Source: Holtiella tumoricola (lineage in GTDB: Bacteria; Bacillota; Clostridia; Lachnospirales; Cellulosilyticaceae). Taken from it: a DNA stretch of 64,000 bases. Positions 17,630-27,433 of the stretch are shown here, piece by piece. Made by a program: the position numbers and the translations under genes. The notes below the pieces were generated by a model. It saw only the letters and a program-made list of their open reading frames with translations, did not search any database and was not told the origin of the DNA. Where the stretch lies: positions 1-64,000 of the forward strand of contig NZ_JAQIFT010000016.1 in NCBI RefSeq assembly GCF_027857615.1, in the 5' to 3' direction. Positions within the stretch are counted from its first letter, which is position 1. Every line of letters begins with the position of its first letter.

Positions 17630-18400
17630 CTATTTATTTTTTTCATAAATTAAGTACAGCCCTTTAAGTGTTAATAGACCATCATATTCGTCTATAACAT
17701 CTGTACCATCTTTAATAATTTTTGCAAGGCCACCCGTTGCAATAATCTTCATATCAGGGCAACCCATTTCTTCTTTAACTTTCTTTACGATATATTCCAC
17801 TTGACCAATATAACCATAAACAAGGCCTGCTTGCATACTAGAGATTGTATTTTTACAATCTAATATACTCTTTGGTCTTCTAATCTCCATATCTGGTAGC
17901 TGTGCAGCACGTTGCCACATAGCATCTGCACTAATTCTAATACCGGGAGTGATTAGTCCACCAATAAACTCACCTTTTTCATTCACAATATCATAAGTTG
18001 TAGATGTGCCAAAGTCAATAGCCATACAAGGTGCACCATAGAGTTCATAAGCTGCTACACAGTTAACAATACGATCTGCCCCTACAGCTTTTGGGTTATC
18101 TGTTCGAATAGGAATACCTGTTTTTAATCCTGGTCCTACTATAAGTGGTGTTTTCTTAATATATTTCTTAATGCTATTGGTTAAAGAATACATAATGTTC
18201 GGTACCACTGAAGAAATAATAGCTGCTTCAATCTCCTCTATATCTATTCCCTTATTTCTTAACATCTCCACCATTGTAATACCATACTCATCAGAGGTAC
18301 GCGGTATTTGGGTTGTCATTCTAAAACTTACGACTAACTCCATACCTTTCATAACACCCATCACAATATTTGTATTACCTATATCTATTGTTAATAACAT
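17630..18400 (-). CDS. coaX: Type III pantothenate kinase CoaX
   Basis: Phosphorylates pantothenate to 4'-phosphopantothenate, the first step of CoA synthesis. The 256-residue ASKHA-fold protein has the phosphate-1 motif DIGNTNIVMG at the N-terminus, GADRIVNCVAAYE (about 100-112), DFGTSTTYDIV with the catalytic aspartate (about 124-134) and GGLITPGI. It follows coaBC by 30 bases on the same strand and ends the operon. Confidence 0.96.
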   Translation of the reverse strand: MLLTIDIGNTNIVMGVMKGMELVVSFRMTTQIPRTSDEYGITMVEMLRNKGIDIEEIEAAIISSVVPNIMYSLTNSIKKYIKKTPLIVGPGLKTGIPIRTDNPKAVGADRIVNCVAAYELYGAPCMAIDFGTSTTYDIVNEKGEFIGGLITPGIRISADAMWQRAAQLPDMEIRRPKSILDCKNTISSMQAGLVYGYIGQVEYIVKKVKEEMGCPDMKIIATGGLAKIIKDGTDVIDEYDGLLTLKGLYLIYEKNK

Positions 18401-18430
18401 TGCTTTCCCTCTTCCTTATATTCCGTCCCT

Positions 18431-19618
18431 TTAGTTAAAATAGTTTTTAACTTGATCCAGTATAATGTCACCTAATTCGCTTTTTGTCATTTGTGGACAT
18501 GTAATCATTTCACCATTTGCTTTAATAATGGTTGCAATATTCGTATCTCCTTTGAAGCCTGCACCAGCTTGTGCAATATTATTAGCTACAATAAAGTCTA
18601 AATGCTTCTTCTCTATTTTGGCTTTAGCATAGTCAATAATATTTTCTGTTTCCGCTGCAAACCCAACCAATACTTGATGTGTTTTCTTTTCACCTAAGCT
18701 TTTTAAAATATCTGGGTTTGGTACAAGATTCAACATTAATGTATTGCCATTTTTTTTGATTTTATGATTACTTTCTTGTTCTGGTCTATAGTCTGCTACT
18801 GCTGCTGTCTTAATAACTGCATCTGCCCATTCAAAATGTTCATGTACAGCGTCATACATCTGTCTCGCACTTTTTACATCGACACGCTTAACACCAGCTG
18901 GACATTCAAGATGAGTAGGTCCTGAGACAAGAATAACTTCAGCCCCTCTTTTGACTGCATCTTCTGCTATACTATATCCCATCTTACCAGATGAATGGTT
19001 TGTAATATAGCGCATTGGATCAATGGCCTCAACGGTTGGTCCTGCTGTGATGAGTATATGCTTACCTAAAAGGTCTTTTTCTTTTTCAAGTGTTTTTGTT
19101 ACATAGTCTACAATGGTATCTGGTGTAGGTAGTTTTCCACTGCCTACATCGCCACATGCAAGCCATCCTGCCTCTGGTTCTATAAATAAATAGCCTTTAG
19201 ATTTAAGGTAGGCTATATTTTCTTGGACTATTGGATTCTCATACATTGCGGTATTCATAGCTGGTGCAATCACTACAGGACATCTTGCTGCCATCACTGT
19301 TGTTGAAAGCATATCATCTGCTATACCATTTGCAATCTTTCCTATAATATTAGCTGTAGCTGGTGCAATAAGCATTAAGTCTGTGCGTTTTGCTAATGCA
19401 ATATGCTCAACTTCCCATTTATGTGGTCTCGCAAAAGTATCCGTTACCACATAGTTATTTGTAAGAGTCTCAAAAGAAAGTGGATTGACAAATTCACAAG
19501 CATTTTCTGTCATAATCGTATTCATTTCATACCCTAATTTTCTAAGCTTACTTGCTACATCTAATACTTTATAAACAGCTATACCACCTGTAACGCCTAT
19601 TAAAACATGTTTTTTCAT
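18431..19618 (-). CDS. coaBC: Bifunctional phosphopantothenoylcysteine decarboxylase / phosphopantothenate-cysteine ligase CoaBC
   Basis: Converts phosphopantothenate plus cysteine to phosphopantetheine in two steps. The 395-residue fusion has an N-terminal FMN-dependent CoaC half (ITGGIAVYK-like start VTGGIAVYK; APAMNTAMYENP near 110-121) and a C-terminal CoaB half starting with ITAGPTVEAIDPMRYITN and SSGKMGYSIAE near residues 190-215. It sits between an ECF S component and coaX, forming a compact CoA module. Confidence 0.96.
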   Translation of the reverse strand: MKKHVLIGVTGGIAVYKVLDVASKLRKLGYEMNTIMTENACEFVNPLSFETLTNNYVVTDTFARPHKWEVEHIALAKRTDLMLIAPATANIIGKIANGIADDMLSTTVMAARCPVVIAPAMNTAMYENPIVQENIAYLKSKGYLFIEPEAGWLACGDVGSGKLPTPDTIVDYVTKTLEKEKDLLGKHILITAGPTVEAIDPMRYITNHSSGKMGYSIAEDAVKRGAEVILVSGPTHLECPAGVKRVDVKSARQMYDAVHEHFEWADAVIKTAAVADYRPEQESNHKIKKNGNTLMLNLVPNPDILKSLGEKKTHQVLVGFAAETENIIDYAKAKIEKKHLDFIVANNIAQAGAGFKGDTNIATIIKANGEMITCPQMTKSELGDIILDQVKNYFN

Positions 19619-19631
19619 GATTGATTTACCT

Positions 19632-20258
19632 CTAGTATAGTTTTTCTCTAAAGATACTCTTTAGTACTTTACATACAGTAGCTACAATAATGGCTGCAAC
19701 TATGGCCTCAGGAATCCCATTCATTCCTACAATCCCCATAATCACACCAAATAAGGCTTCAAAAGCTACTTCTTTAGCAGCAGCGTATTGTTGACCAAAG
19801 AATAGATAAATGCCACCCATTACTAGTATTGTATTGGTTAATGAGCCTACAACGCCTGCTACTATATAAGCTAAAACATTACCTTTATTCATTTTACTTA
19901 CCCACTTATAACTATAGAAAGCTGTAATCCCAATAAGGGTACGTGGTACAAGTGCAATTACTAAACTCCATATATTGCCTTCGGAACCTGCTATTGTAAT
20001 AAATGGTGAAAAGACAAATGAAGTAAGTGCTGGAGTCATTGTATTAATAATAACTGACATAATCCCAAAAGCTAGACCTAAAATAGCGCCTCCTACTGGT
20101 CCTAAGAATATAGCACCAATAATAACTGGGATATGTACGGTTGTTGCCTTAGTAAATCCTAAGGGTACAAATCCTAATGGTGTAAATGCTAGCAAAATTT
20201 CAATGGCTAACAATACCCCAAGTAATGTTAAGAACTTCGTATTTTTTAAACTTTTCAT
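19632..20258 (-). CDS. ECF transporter S component, probably for pantothenate
   Basis: Membrane substrate-binding subunit of an energy-coupling-factor vitamin transporter: 208 residues with about six hydrophobic helices and S-component features (AxxxA-like LLGVLLAIEILLAF, GAIFLGPVGGAILGLAFG). The shared energising subunits EcfAAT are not in the window. It is 13 bases before coaBC with coaX next, so pantothenate or a related CoA precursor is the likely cargo, as for PanT; this is inferred from context. AGGAGG site upstream. Confidence 0.82.
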   Translation of the reverse strand: MKSLKNTKFLTLLGVLLAIEILLAFTPLGFVPLGFTKATTVHIPVIIGAIFLGPVGGAILGLAFGIMSVIINTMTPALTSFVFSPFITIAGSEGNIWSLVIALVPRTLIGITAFYSYKWVSKMNKGNVLAYIVAGVVGSLTNTILVMGGIYLFFGQQYAAAKEVAFEALFGVIMGIVGMNGIPEAIVAAIIVATVCKVLKSIFREKLY

Positions 20259-20318
20259 ATTAACCTCCTGCTATCGCTCTTCTTCATAAAAGATGCAATG
20301 CTTATTTTAACATTTTAG

Positions 20319-20327
20319 ATTATAGCA
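20319..20327 (-). promoter_or_regulatory. Extended -10 promoter of CoA operon
   Basis: TGCTATAAT on minus, about 60 bases before the ECF S component gene. No convincing -35 is seen, as is common for extended -10 promoters. Confidence 0.5.
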
Positions 20328-20333
20328 CAAGTT

Positions 20334-20383
20334 AAAAAAAGCGTATAGTATTATTGTTTTCAATTAGACACTTGTTATACGCT
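20334..20383 (-). terminator. Candidate second terminator after pyr operon
   Basis: AGCGTATA (20376-20383 read on minus) pairs with TATACGCT (20340-20347) and is followed by seven T residues. The 28-base loop holds a small ATTG/CAAT stem. The large loop makes it weaker than the preceding terminator. Confidence 0.4.
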
Positions 20384-20419
20384 ATTTCTAAATGGAGTAT
20401 TTTATTGCTCACATATGAG

Positions 20420-20445
20420 AAAAAAGGACGCCCTTATGGACGTCC
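20420..20445 (-). terminator. Intrinsic terminator of the pyr operon
   Basis: On minus an 8-pair stem with one G-T wobble (outer GGACG/CGTCC) and ATAA loop is followed by six T residues, 17 bases after the pyrD stop codon. Confidence 0.85.
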
Positions 20446-20461
20446 ACTTTTACAAATTGAT

Positions 20462-21376
20462 TTATTCTTGTAAAGCAGCTCTAAGTTCTGCTAAGTTTTT
20501 AAATCCGTATTGATTCATATAAGCAATGAATTCGTTTTTAATGTCTACTGGTGCTGTTGGGTTAATAAGTGCTGCTGTTCCAATAGAAACGGCATCTGCA
20601 CCTGCTAAGATGAATTCTGCTACATCTTCACCTGTCATAATCCCACCAAGACCAATGATTGGTACATTGACAGCACGTCTTACTTGGTAAACCATACGTA
20701 CTGCAACAGGTTTAATGGCTGGGCCTGAGAATCCGCCCATTTTGTTGGCTACAACTGGACGCATACGATGTACATCGATTTTCATCCCAAGTAATGTATT
20801 AATAAGAGAAATTGCATCTGCACCTTCTGCTTCTACTGCTTTTGCAATTTCTGTAATATCTGTTACGTTTGGAGAAAGTTTGATAATAAGAGGTTTTTTA
20901 GAAACACGTTTCACTTCTCTTACAACACTTCCTGCTAATCCACATTGTACACCAAATCCAATACCGCCTTTTTTAACGTTTGGACAAGAGATATTCACTT
21001 CTAATGCGTCTACATCTGTTTCACTAAGCTTTTCTACAACTTCACAGTAATCTTCAATACTACGACCTGCTACGTTTGCAATCACTTTAGTACCAAATTG
21101 TTTTGCATATGGAAGTTCGTGCTCGATAAAGTAATCTACTCCTGGATTTTGAAGTCCTACAGCATTGATCATACCACCATAAGTTTCTGCAATACGAGGT
21201 GTTGGGTTACCCTCCCATGGTACATTGGCAATCCCTTTTGTAATCATTGCACCAAGTTCACTTAAGTTGTAGAACTCACCGCTTTCACGTGGTGAAAATG
21301 TACCTGATGCTGTTGTAATTGGGTTATCTAATATAAGACCTCCACCAAGATTAACACTTAAATCTAATTTACTCAT
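20462..21376 (-). CDS. pyrD: Dihydroorotate dehydrogenase class 1B, catalytic subunit
   Basis: Oxidises dihydroorotate to orotate; the class 1B enzyme passes electrons via PyrK to NAD+. The 304-residue FMN barrel has the class 1 catalytic cysteine in VNISCPNVK (about residue 132), TTASGTFSP, and IGLGGIMTGEDV for phosphate binding. The ATG overlaps the pyrK stop (TAATG); a GTG two codons earlier is too close to the GAGGT site. Last gene of the operon. Confidence 0.96.
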   Translation of the reverse strand: MSKLDLSVNLGGGLILDNPITTASGTFSPRESGEFYNLSELGAMITKGIANVPWEGNPTPRIAETYGGMINAVGLQNPGVDYFIEHELPYAKQFGTKVIANVAGRSIEDYCEVVEKLSETDVDALEVNISCPNVKKGGIGFGVQCGLAGSVVREVKRVSKKPLIIKLSPNVTDITEIAKAVEAEGADAISLINTLLGMKIDVHRMRPVVANKMGGFSGPAIKPVAVRMVYQVRRAVNVPIIGLGGIMTGEDVAEFILAGADAVSIGTAALINPTAPVDIKNEFIAYMNQYGFKNLAELRAALQE

Positions 21377-22137
21377 TACCACGCTACCTCGCTTCCTAAA
21401 AAGACAGGGCCGTCTTTACAAACTTTCTTTTGTTCATAGCCTACTTCGTTGGCTGCTTTTGTTTTACATACGCAACCTACACAAGCACCATAGCCACATC
21501 CCATACGTTCTTCAAGAGAAACTTGTACAGGTTTGCCTTTTGCACCGCAGAAGCCCGCAAGTGCACGAAGCATTGGTTTTGGCCCACAGCTATAATAGTA
21601 ATCACCTAAGATACCTTCTGATTCCATAAGCTCTACTACATTTCCTTTAAAGCCATGTGCACCACTATCTGTTGCGATATAAACTTTTACACCCAGTTCT
21701 TCTAAGCGATCTTGTAAGAAAGGTGCTTCTCTAAAGCCAATCACAGCGATTTTCTCACCTTCTAAATGTTTTGCAAGTTCTACAAGTGGTGGTACACCAA
21801 TCCCACCGCCTACTAAAACATGTGTGTGAGCCTCAGCTGGTGTAAAGCCATTTCCAAGTGCTGTTGTAAGCTTAATGTCATCCCCTACATTGTAACTTGA
21901 AAACTCTAATGTTCCTTTACCTACTACACCATATACAAGTGTAAGTGTTTCTTCTCCAATTTCACAAATACTAATTGGTCTTGGAAGAAGCATGCTTTCT
22001 GATTTTGTGTAAAGATTTACAAACTGACCAGGAGCTGCGCTTTTAGCAGCCTCTGGTTGTTTGATGACCATTTTATAAACGTCTTTTTCTATTTGTTCAT
22101 TAGATAGAACTTGGCCTAATACAACTTTTTTACTCAT
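21376..22137 (-). CDS. pyrK: Dihydroorotate dehydrogenase electron transfer subunit PyrK
   Basis: FAD and [2Fe-2S] protein that moves electrons from PyrD to NAD+. The 253 residues show the flavin-binding RPISIC segment, NAD-binding GGGIGVPPLVELA, and the cysteine cluster MGCGYGACVGCVCK ... KVCKDGPVF near the C-terminus. The ATG at 22137 gives the normal N-terminus and overlaps carB by 8 bases; the longer frame adds 13 unrelated residues. Confidence 0.96.
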   Translation of the reverse strand: MSKKVVLGQVLSNEQIEKDVYKMVIKQPEAAKSAAPGQFVNLYTKSESMLLPRPISICEIGEETLTLVYGVVGKGTLEFSSYNVGDDIKLTTALGNGFTPAEAHTHVLVGGGIGVPPLVELAKHLEGEKIAVIGFREAPFLQDRLEELGVKVYIATDSGAHGFKGNVVELMESEGILGDYYYSCGPKPMLRALAGFCGAKGKPVQVSLEERMGCGYGACVGCVCKTKAANEVGYEQKKVCKDGPVFLGSEVAW

Positions 22138-25100
22138 CTTGTTTGTCTCCCATGTTGAAGATACCAGTTTGTGCAATGGTTAAGTCTCTTGATGCAATGT
22201 CTGCCATAGCTGCTAATGTATCAAGTGAAGTTACAATTTGAAGTGAAGACTCGATGGCATGACGTCTGATTTTGAATCCGTCACGTGTTGAATCATTACC
22301 TTTTGTAGGTGTGTTAACAAGTAAGTCTACTTCACCACTACGAATGAGGTCTATAATTTCGTTGCTACCTTCTGAAAGTTTGCCTACTTCTCTTACATCC
22401 ATACCATTTTCACGAAGTTTTTTAGCTGTACCTTCTGTTGCAATGAACTTGTAACCAAGTTTATCGAAGCGTTTAGCAATCTCAATAAATTCATCTTGGT
22501 CATATTTTTGAATAGTTGCAAAGATTGTTCCTTGTTTGTTTGGTAGTTTTTTGCCTGCAGCAATGAATCCTTTATAAAGTGCTTCTTCAATTGTACTACC
22601 TACACCGAGTACTTCACCTGTTGATTTCATTTCTGGTCCAAGGCTTACTTCTACTCTTGGAAGTTTTTCTGTTGAGAATACTGGTACTTTTACTGCATAG
22701 AAGTTTTCTGGTTCTGGGTAAAGGTCTGTGCCATAACCTAAGTCTTCTAATTTATCACCTAACATACAACGTGTTGCAAGGTCGATAATTGGTACACCTG
22801 TAACTTTTGAGATATAAGGTACTGTACGGCTTGAACGTGGGTTAACTTCGATGATGTATAAGTCATTTTTGTACTCAATGTACTGAATGTTGATCATACC
22901 AAGTACTTCAAGTTCTTTTGCAAGCATACGTGTACATGTAATAATTTTTTCTTTGATTTCATCACAGATATTTACACTTGGGTAAAGTGTTGTACTATCT
23001 CCAGAGTGGATACCTGCTCTTTCTAAATGCTCCATAATACCTGGGATTAAGATGTTTTCACCATCACAGATGGCATCAACTTCAATTTCGCGTCCCATTA
23101 AGTATCTATCAATAAGTACTGGGTTTTCTGGATCACGATCGAATGCATTTACAAGATATCTTGAAAGTTGTTCTTCTTCGTATGTGATTTCCATACCTTG
23201 ACCACCAAGTACATATGAAGGACGTACAAGTACTGGGTACTCAAGTTCACGTGCTACTGTTAAACCTTCTTCTACTGACCAAATCGCTTTTCCTTTTGGA
23301 CGTTTGATTTGAAGTTTTTCTAAGATTTCATCAAACTTCTCACGGTCTTCTGCTGCATCTACTTGTTTTGGTTGTGTTCCAAGTACTGGGATACCCATTT
23401 TGTCACAGAACTTAGCAAGTTTGATTGCTGTTTGACCACCAAATTGAAGGATTACACCTTTTGGTTGTTCTTTCATAATGATGTGGTAAGTATCTTCGTC
23501 TGTAAGTGGTTCGAAGTAAAGCTTATCTGAAGTGTTAAAGTCTGTACTTACTGTTTCTGGGTTATTGTTTACGATGATTGTTTCAATACCGCGACGTTTA
23601 AGCGCTTGTACAGCATGTACTGAACAGTAGTCAAACTCAATCCCTTGACCGATACGGATTGGACCTGATCCCATAACCATTACTTTTTCACGATCTGATA
23701 CTACAACTTCATCGATTTCATCATATGTTGAGTAGTAGTATGGAGACTCTGCTTCGAATTCCCCACCACATGTATCTACCATTTTGTAAACTGGCATGAT
23801 GTTCCATTTGATACGTAACTCACGGATGTCATCTTCTGCTACACCAATGAATTCTGCAATGGCTTTATCTGCAAATCCACGACGTTTAAGTTTACGAAGG
23901 TATTTTGGTGTAAGATCTTCGTATTCCATTTCTTTAAGGATTTCTTCTTGTTCAACAATCCATTTGAAACGTTTTACGAAGAAGATGTCCATACCTGTAA
24001 TTTTACATACTTGTTCTTCTCTATAGTGCATACGAAGCATTGCAGCAAGTGCAAAGATTCTTTCATCATCTGCTGTAATGACGCGTTCTTTAAGCTCATC
24101 TAATGTACAAGCTTCAAGCTTCTTATGTTCAAAGCTGAATTGACCGATTTCAAGTGAACGAAGACCTTTAAGGAAAGCACTTTCAAAGTTATTTCCGATT
24201 GCCATGATTTCACCTGTAGCCATCATTTTTGTACCAAGTGTACGTTTTGCTGTGTAGAATTTATCGAATGGCCATTTTGGAATCTTAACAACACAGTAGT
24301 CAAGTGTTGGTTCGAAACATGCATATGTTTTACCTGTTACAGCATTTTTGATTTCATCTAATCCGTATCCAAGAGCAATCTTTGCAGATACACGAGCAAT
24401 TGGATAACCTGTTGCTTTAGAAGCAAGTGCTGATGAACGGCTTACACGAGGGTTAATCTCAATGATTGCATATTCAAAGCTATCTGGGTGAAGAGCGATT
24501 TGTACGTTACAGCCCCCACGGATATCACATGCAGAGATAATATCAAGTGATGCACGACGAAGCATTTGGTATTCTCTATCTGAAAGTGTTTGAGAAGGAG
24601 CAACTACGATACTGTCTCCTGTATGGATACCAACTGGGTCTATATTTTCCATGTTACATACTGTAATAACTGTACCATATTGGTCACGCATTACCTCGTA
24701 CTCAATTTCTTTCCAACCTTTGATACATTTTTCAATAAGTACTTGATTTACACGTGATAAGTGAATCCCACTTGCAGCAATTTCGCGAAGTTCGCTTTCA
24801 GTTTCTGCGATACCACCACCTGTACCACCAAGTGTATATGCTGGTCTTACTACTACTGGGTAACCAATCTTTCTAGCAAATGTTACAGCATCTTCTACTG
24901 TTTCAACGATTTCACTTTCAATAACTGGTTGGTTGATACGTGCCATTAAATCTCTGAAGAGCTCACGATCTTCACCTTCTTTAATCGCTGAGATTTGTGT
25001 ACCGATCACACGTACATTATATTTATCTAAAATCCCTTTATCATGAAGCTCTACTGCAAGGTTAAGACCTGTCTGTCCACCTACACCTGCAAGTACGCTA

Positions 25101-25351
25101 TCTGGTCTTTCTTTAGCGATGATTTTTTCTAACATTTCCGCGTTAAGTGGCTCAATGTAGATTTTATCTGCAATTTCTCTATCTGTCATAATAGTTGCTG
25201 GGTTAGAGTTAACAAGGACAACTTCAATACCTTCTTCACGGATAGCTTGACACGCTTGTGTTCCTGAATAGTCAAACTCCGCTGCTTGGCCGATTACGAT
25301 TGGGCCTGATCCGATTACTAATACTTTCTTGATACTTAAGTCTCTTGGCAT
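22130..25351 (-). CDS. carB: Carbamoyl-phosphate synthase large subunit CarB
   Basis: Makes carbamoyl phosphate from bicarbonate, two ATP and the ammonia from CarA; feeds both pyrimidine and arginine synthesis, though pyrimidine context suggests the former. The 1073-residue protein has two homologous ATP-grasp halves (VLVIGSGPIVIGQAAEFDYSG at the N-terminus; VMVMGSGPIRIGQGIEFDY near 558) and a C-terminal MGS-like allosteric domain with NTPTKGNDSTRDGFKIRRHA. The start overlaps the carA stop (TAATG). Confidence 0.97.
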   Translation of the reverse strand: MPRDLSIKKVLVIGSGPIVIGQAAEFDYSGTQACQAIREEGIEVVLVNSNPATIMTDREIADKIYIEPLNAEMLEKIIAKERPDSVLAGVGGQTGLNLAVELHDKGILDKYNVRVIGTQISAIKEGEDRELFRDLMARINQPVIESEIVETVEDAVTFARKIGYPVVVRPAYTLGGTGGGIAETESELREIAASGIHLSRVNQVLIEKCIKGWKEIEYEVMRDQYGTVITVCNMENIDPVGIHTGDSIVVAPSQTLSDREYQMLRRASLDIISACDIRGGCNVQIALHPDSFEYAIIEINPRVSRSSALASKATGYPIARVSAKIALGYGLDEIKNAVTGKTYACFEPTLDYCVVKIPKWPFDKFYTAKRTLGTKMMATGEIMAIGNNFESAFLKGLRSLEIGQFSFEHKKLEACTLDELKERVITADDERIFALAAMLRMHYREEQVCKITGMDIFFVKRFKWIVEQEEILKEMEYEDLTPKYLRKLKRRGFADKAIAEFIGVAEDDIRELRIKWNIMPVYKMVDTCGGEFEAESPYYYSTYDEIDEVVVSDREKVMVMGSGPIRIGQGIEFDYCSVHAVQALKRRGIETIIVNNNPETVSTDFNTSDKLYFEPLTDEDTYHIIMKEQPKGVILQFGGQTAIKLAKFCDKMGIPVLGTQPKQVDAAEDREKFDEILEKLQIKRPKGKAIWSVEEGLTVARELEYPVLVRPSYVLGGQGMEITYEEEQLSRYLVNAFDRDPENPVLIDRYLMGREIEVDAICDGENILIPGIMEHLERAGIHSGDSTTLYPSVNICDEIKEKIITCTRMLAKELEVLGMINIQYIEYKNDLYIIEVNPRSSRTVPYISKVTGVPIIDLATRCMLGDKLEDLGYGTDLYPEPENFYAVKVPVFSTEKLPRVEVSLGPEMKSTGEVLGVGSTIEEALYKGFIAAGKKLPNKQGTIFATIQKYDQDEFIEIAKRFDKLGYKFIATEGTAKKLRENGMDVREVGKLSEGSNEIIDLIRSGEVDLLVNTPTKGNDSTRDGFKIRRHAIESSLQIVTSLDTLAAMADIASRDLTIAQTGIFNMGDKQDE

Positions 25352-26412
25352 TATAGTTTTCCTCCTTGCATTACCTTAATAAATTCGTCAAAGATATGTG
25401 CTGTGTCTGTTGGTCCTGGACATGCTTCAGGGTGGAATTGAACACTGTAGATGTCAAGATCTTCAAAATACATACCTTCTACTGTATTGTCATTTAAGTT
25501 TGTATGTGTAACTTTTGCACCTTCTGGAAGTGTGCTTACATAGTAGTTATGGTTTTGTGATGTAATATAAACACGGTTTGATACGTAGTCTTTAACTGGG
25601 TGGTTACAACCATGGTGACCGAATTTAAGTTTTGATGTATCCCCACCAAGTGCTAAAGATAAAAGTTGGTGACCAAGGCAGATTGCTGTAATTGGTTTTT
25701 TCCCTACTAACTCTTTAATCATGTTAACAACTGTTGGTACATCTTTTGGATCGGCTGGTCCATTTGATAAGAATACCCCATCTGGATTTGCTGCTAAAAC
25801 TTCCTCTGCTGTTGCATCGTATGGGAATACTGTAAGTTTACAACCTCTTTCATTAAATGAACGTACAATATTTTGTTTCATACCACAGTCGATCATTGCT
25901 ACGTGGATGCCTTCGCCTGGGATAGTGTAAACTTCTTTCGTTGTTACTTCTGGAACCGCATGTTGGTTGTTGAAGCTATCTATTTTAAGTTTTACTTGGC
26001 TTGGTGTAAGTTCACGTACAGCAATGATTGCACGCATTGTACCGTGCTTTCTAAGTACTTTTGTAAGGGCTCTTGTATCAATGCCTTCAAGACCAATGAT
26101 TTTTTGCGCTTTTAAATAACCGTCTAATGTAAGTTCACATCTAAAGTTATTTGGGTAATCACATTTTTCTCTTACGATAAAAGCACGCACATGTGCTTTA
26201 TTTGATTCCATATCCTCAAGGTTGACACCGTAGTTCCCAATAAGTGGGTAGGTCATAACAACCATTTGTCCATAATAAGATGGGTCTGTAAGAATTTCTT
26301 GATATCCTGTCATCCCAGTATTGAATACAACCTCACCGATTGTCTCTTTAAGATATCCGAATGCTTTACCTTCGAATACCATTCCATTTTCTAGTATTAA
26401 TTGTGCTTTCAT
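25351..26412 (-). CDS. carA: Carbamoyl-phosphate synthase small (glutaminase) subunit CarA
   Basis: Hydrolyses glutamine and channels ammonia to CarB. The 353 residues comprise an N-terminal CarA domain (ENGMVFEGKAFG ... TGMTGYQEILTDPSYYGQ) and a class I amidotransferase domain with the nucleophile cysteine in ITAICLGHQLLSLALGG (about residue 242) and FHPEACPGP. One base separates it from pyrF upstream. Confidence 0.97.
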   Translation of the reverse strand: MKAQLILENGMVFEGKAFGYLKETIGEVVFNTGMTGYQEILTDPSYYGQMVVMTYPLIGNYGVNLEDMESNKAHVRAFIVREKCDYPNNFRCELTLDGYLKAQKIIGLEGIDTRALTKVLRKHGTMRAIIAVRELTPSQVKLKIDSFNNQHAVPEVTTKEVYTIPGEGIHVAMIDCGMKQNIVRSFNERGCKLTVFPYDATAEEVLAANPDGVFLSNGPADPKDVPTVVNMIKELVGKKPITAICLGHQLLSLALGGDTSKLKFGHHGCNHPVKDYVSNRVYITSQNHNYYVSTLPEGAKVTHTNLNDNTVEGMYFEDLDIYSVQFHPEACPGPTDTAHIFDEFIKVMQGGKL

Positions 26413-26413
26413 C

Positions 26414-27328
26414 TTAACCCATCACTCCTTGTAAATCATTTCTCATTGCAATAACAGCTTGTCTAGAAGCTTTTGCAAAGTCTTTCTCATCAAACGTTTT
26501 ATCTTTTTGGTATGCTGCGATAATGCCTCTTGAAGAGTTAACGATAATGCCTAGTCCATCTTTATCGAAGAATCCTTTAAGATCCTCAGATGTTCCACCT
26601 TGTGCACCATAACCTGGTACTAAGAAGAAGGTATGTGGCATACGTGCTCTAAGTTCTGTTCCTTGTTCTTTATGTGTTGCACCTACTACAGCACCGATAC
26701 GGCTATAACCCCTATCTCCCATAGTGAGCTCTCCCCATTTGCTTACAAGGTCAGCAGTTCTATCATAAATTGGTGTACCATCTACTAATAAATCTTGAAT
26801 CTCACTACTACTTGGATTACTTGTTTTAACTAGGATAAATAAGCCTTTGTCATTTTTGTTACATGCATCTATAAAAGGTTCAATACCATCAAATCCCATG
26901 TAAGGATTAAGTGTTACTGCATCTTCTTGCCATAAATCAAAGTGTTCATCCTCTACCTCTACACCAGCAATGTGGCCAGCGTATGCAGCTGCAGTTGAAG
27001 CAATATCCCCTCTTTTAATATCCCCGATTACGATTAAACCTTTACTTTTTGCATATTCACATGTTTCCATATATGCACGAAGGCCTTCTAAACCGTATTG
27101 CTCATACATTGCAATTTGAGGTTTTACAGATGGAATAAGGTCATAGACTTCATCAATAATCATTTTGTTAAATTTGATAAACATTTCTGCTACTGCTTTA
27201 GGTGTTTTTCCAAAGCGTTCTAACATCTCTTGTTTAATAAAATTTGGGATCATGCTATATGTTGGGTCTAATCCTACTACAGTTGGGTTTTCTACTGTTT
27301 TGATTTTGGTAAGTAATCTATCAATCAT
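26414..27328 (-). CDS. pyrF: Orotidine 5'-phosphate decarboxylase PyrF (type 2)
   Basis: Decarboxylates OMP to UMP, the last step of the pathway. At 304 residues it is the longer type 2 form; the catalytic Asp-Lys-x-x-Asp centre is in IVIGDIKRGDIASTAAAYAG (about residues 92-111), and FLVPGYGAQGG supplies phosphate contacts. An AAGGAG site precedes the ATG. A separate sigma-A promoter lies in the 105-base gap after pyrC. Confidence 0.96.
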   Translation of the reverse strand: MIDRLLTKIKTVENPTVVGLDPTYSMIPNFIKQEMLERFGKTPKAVAEMFIKFNKMIIDEVYDLIPSVKPQIAMYEQYGLEGLRAYMETCEYAKSKGLIVIGDIKRGDIASTAAAYAGHIAGVEVEDEHFDLWQEDAVTLNPYMGFDGIEPFIDACNKNDKGLFILVKTSNPSSSEIQDLLVDGTPIYDRTADLVSKWGELTMGDRGYSRIGAVVGATHKEQGTELRARMPHTFFLVPGYGAQGGTSEDLKGFFDKDGLGIIVNSSRGIIAAYQKDKTFDEKDFAKASRQAVIAMRNDLQGVMG

Positions 27329-27366
27329 GGCTTATCTCCTTTTATATGTGTGAAATCTTTCTTCCT

Positions 27367-27395
27367 ATTATACTACATTTTTCATCTTTTGTGAA
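27367..27395 (-). promoter_or_regulatory. Internal sigma-A promoter before pyrF
   Basis: TTCACA (27390-27395), 17-base spacer, perfect TATAAT (27367-27372) on minus. Predicted start near 27360 gives a 32-base leader with no PyrR-type hairpin. It could drive pyrF-carA-carB-pyrK-pyrD independently of the pyrB leader. Confidence 0.68.
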
Positions 27396-27433
27396 TTTTT
27401 ATTCATTTATCTTAATATTTATTATAATCTTGT

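Noticed and set aside
20319..20461. Possible regulatory attenuator for the CoA operon formed by hairpins upstream
   Set aside because: The hairpins lie upstream of the predicted CoA promoter and are better explained as tandem terminators of the pyr operon.
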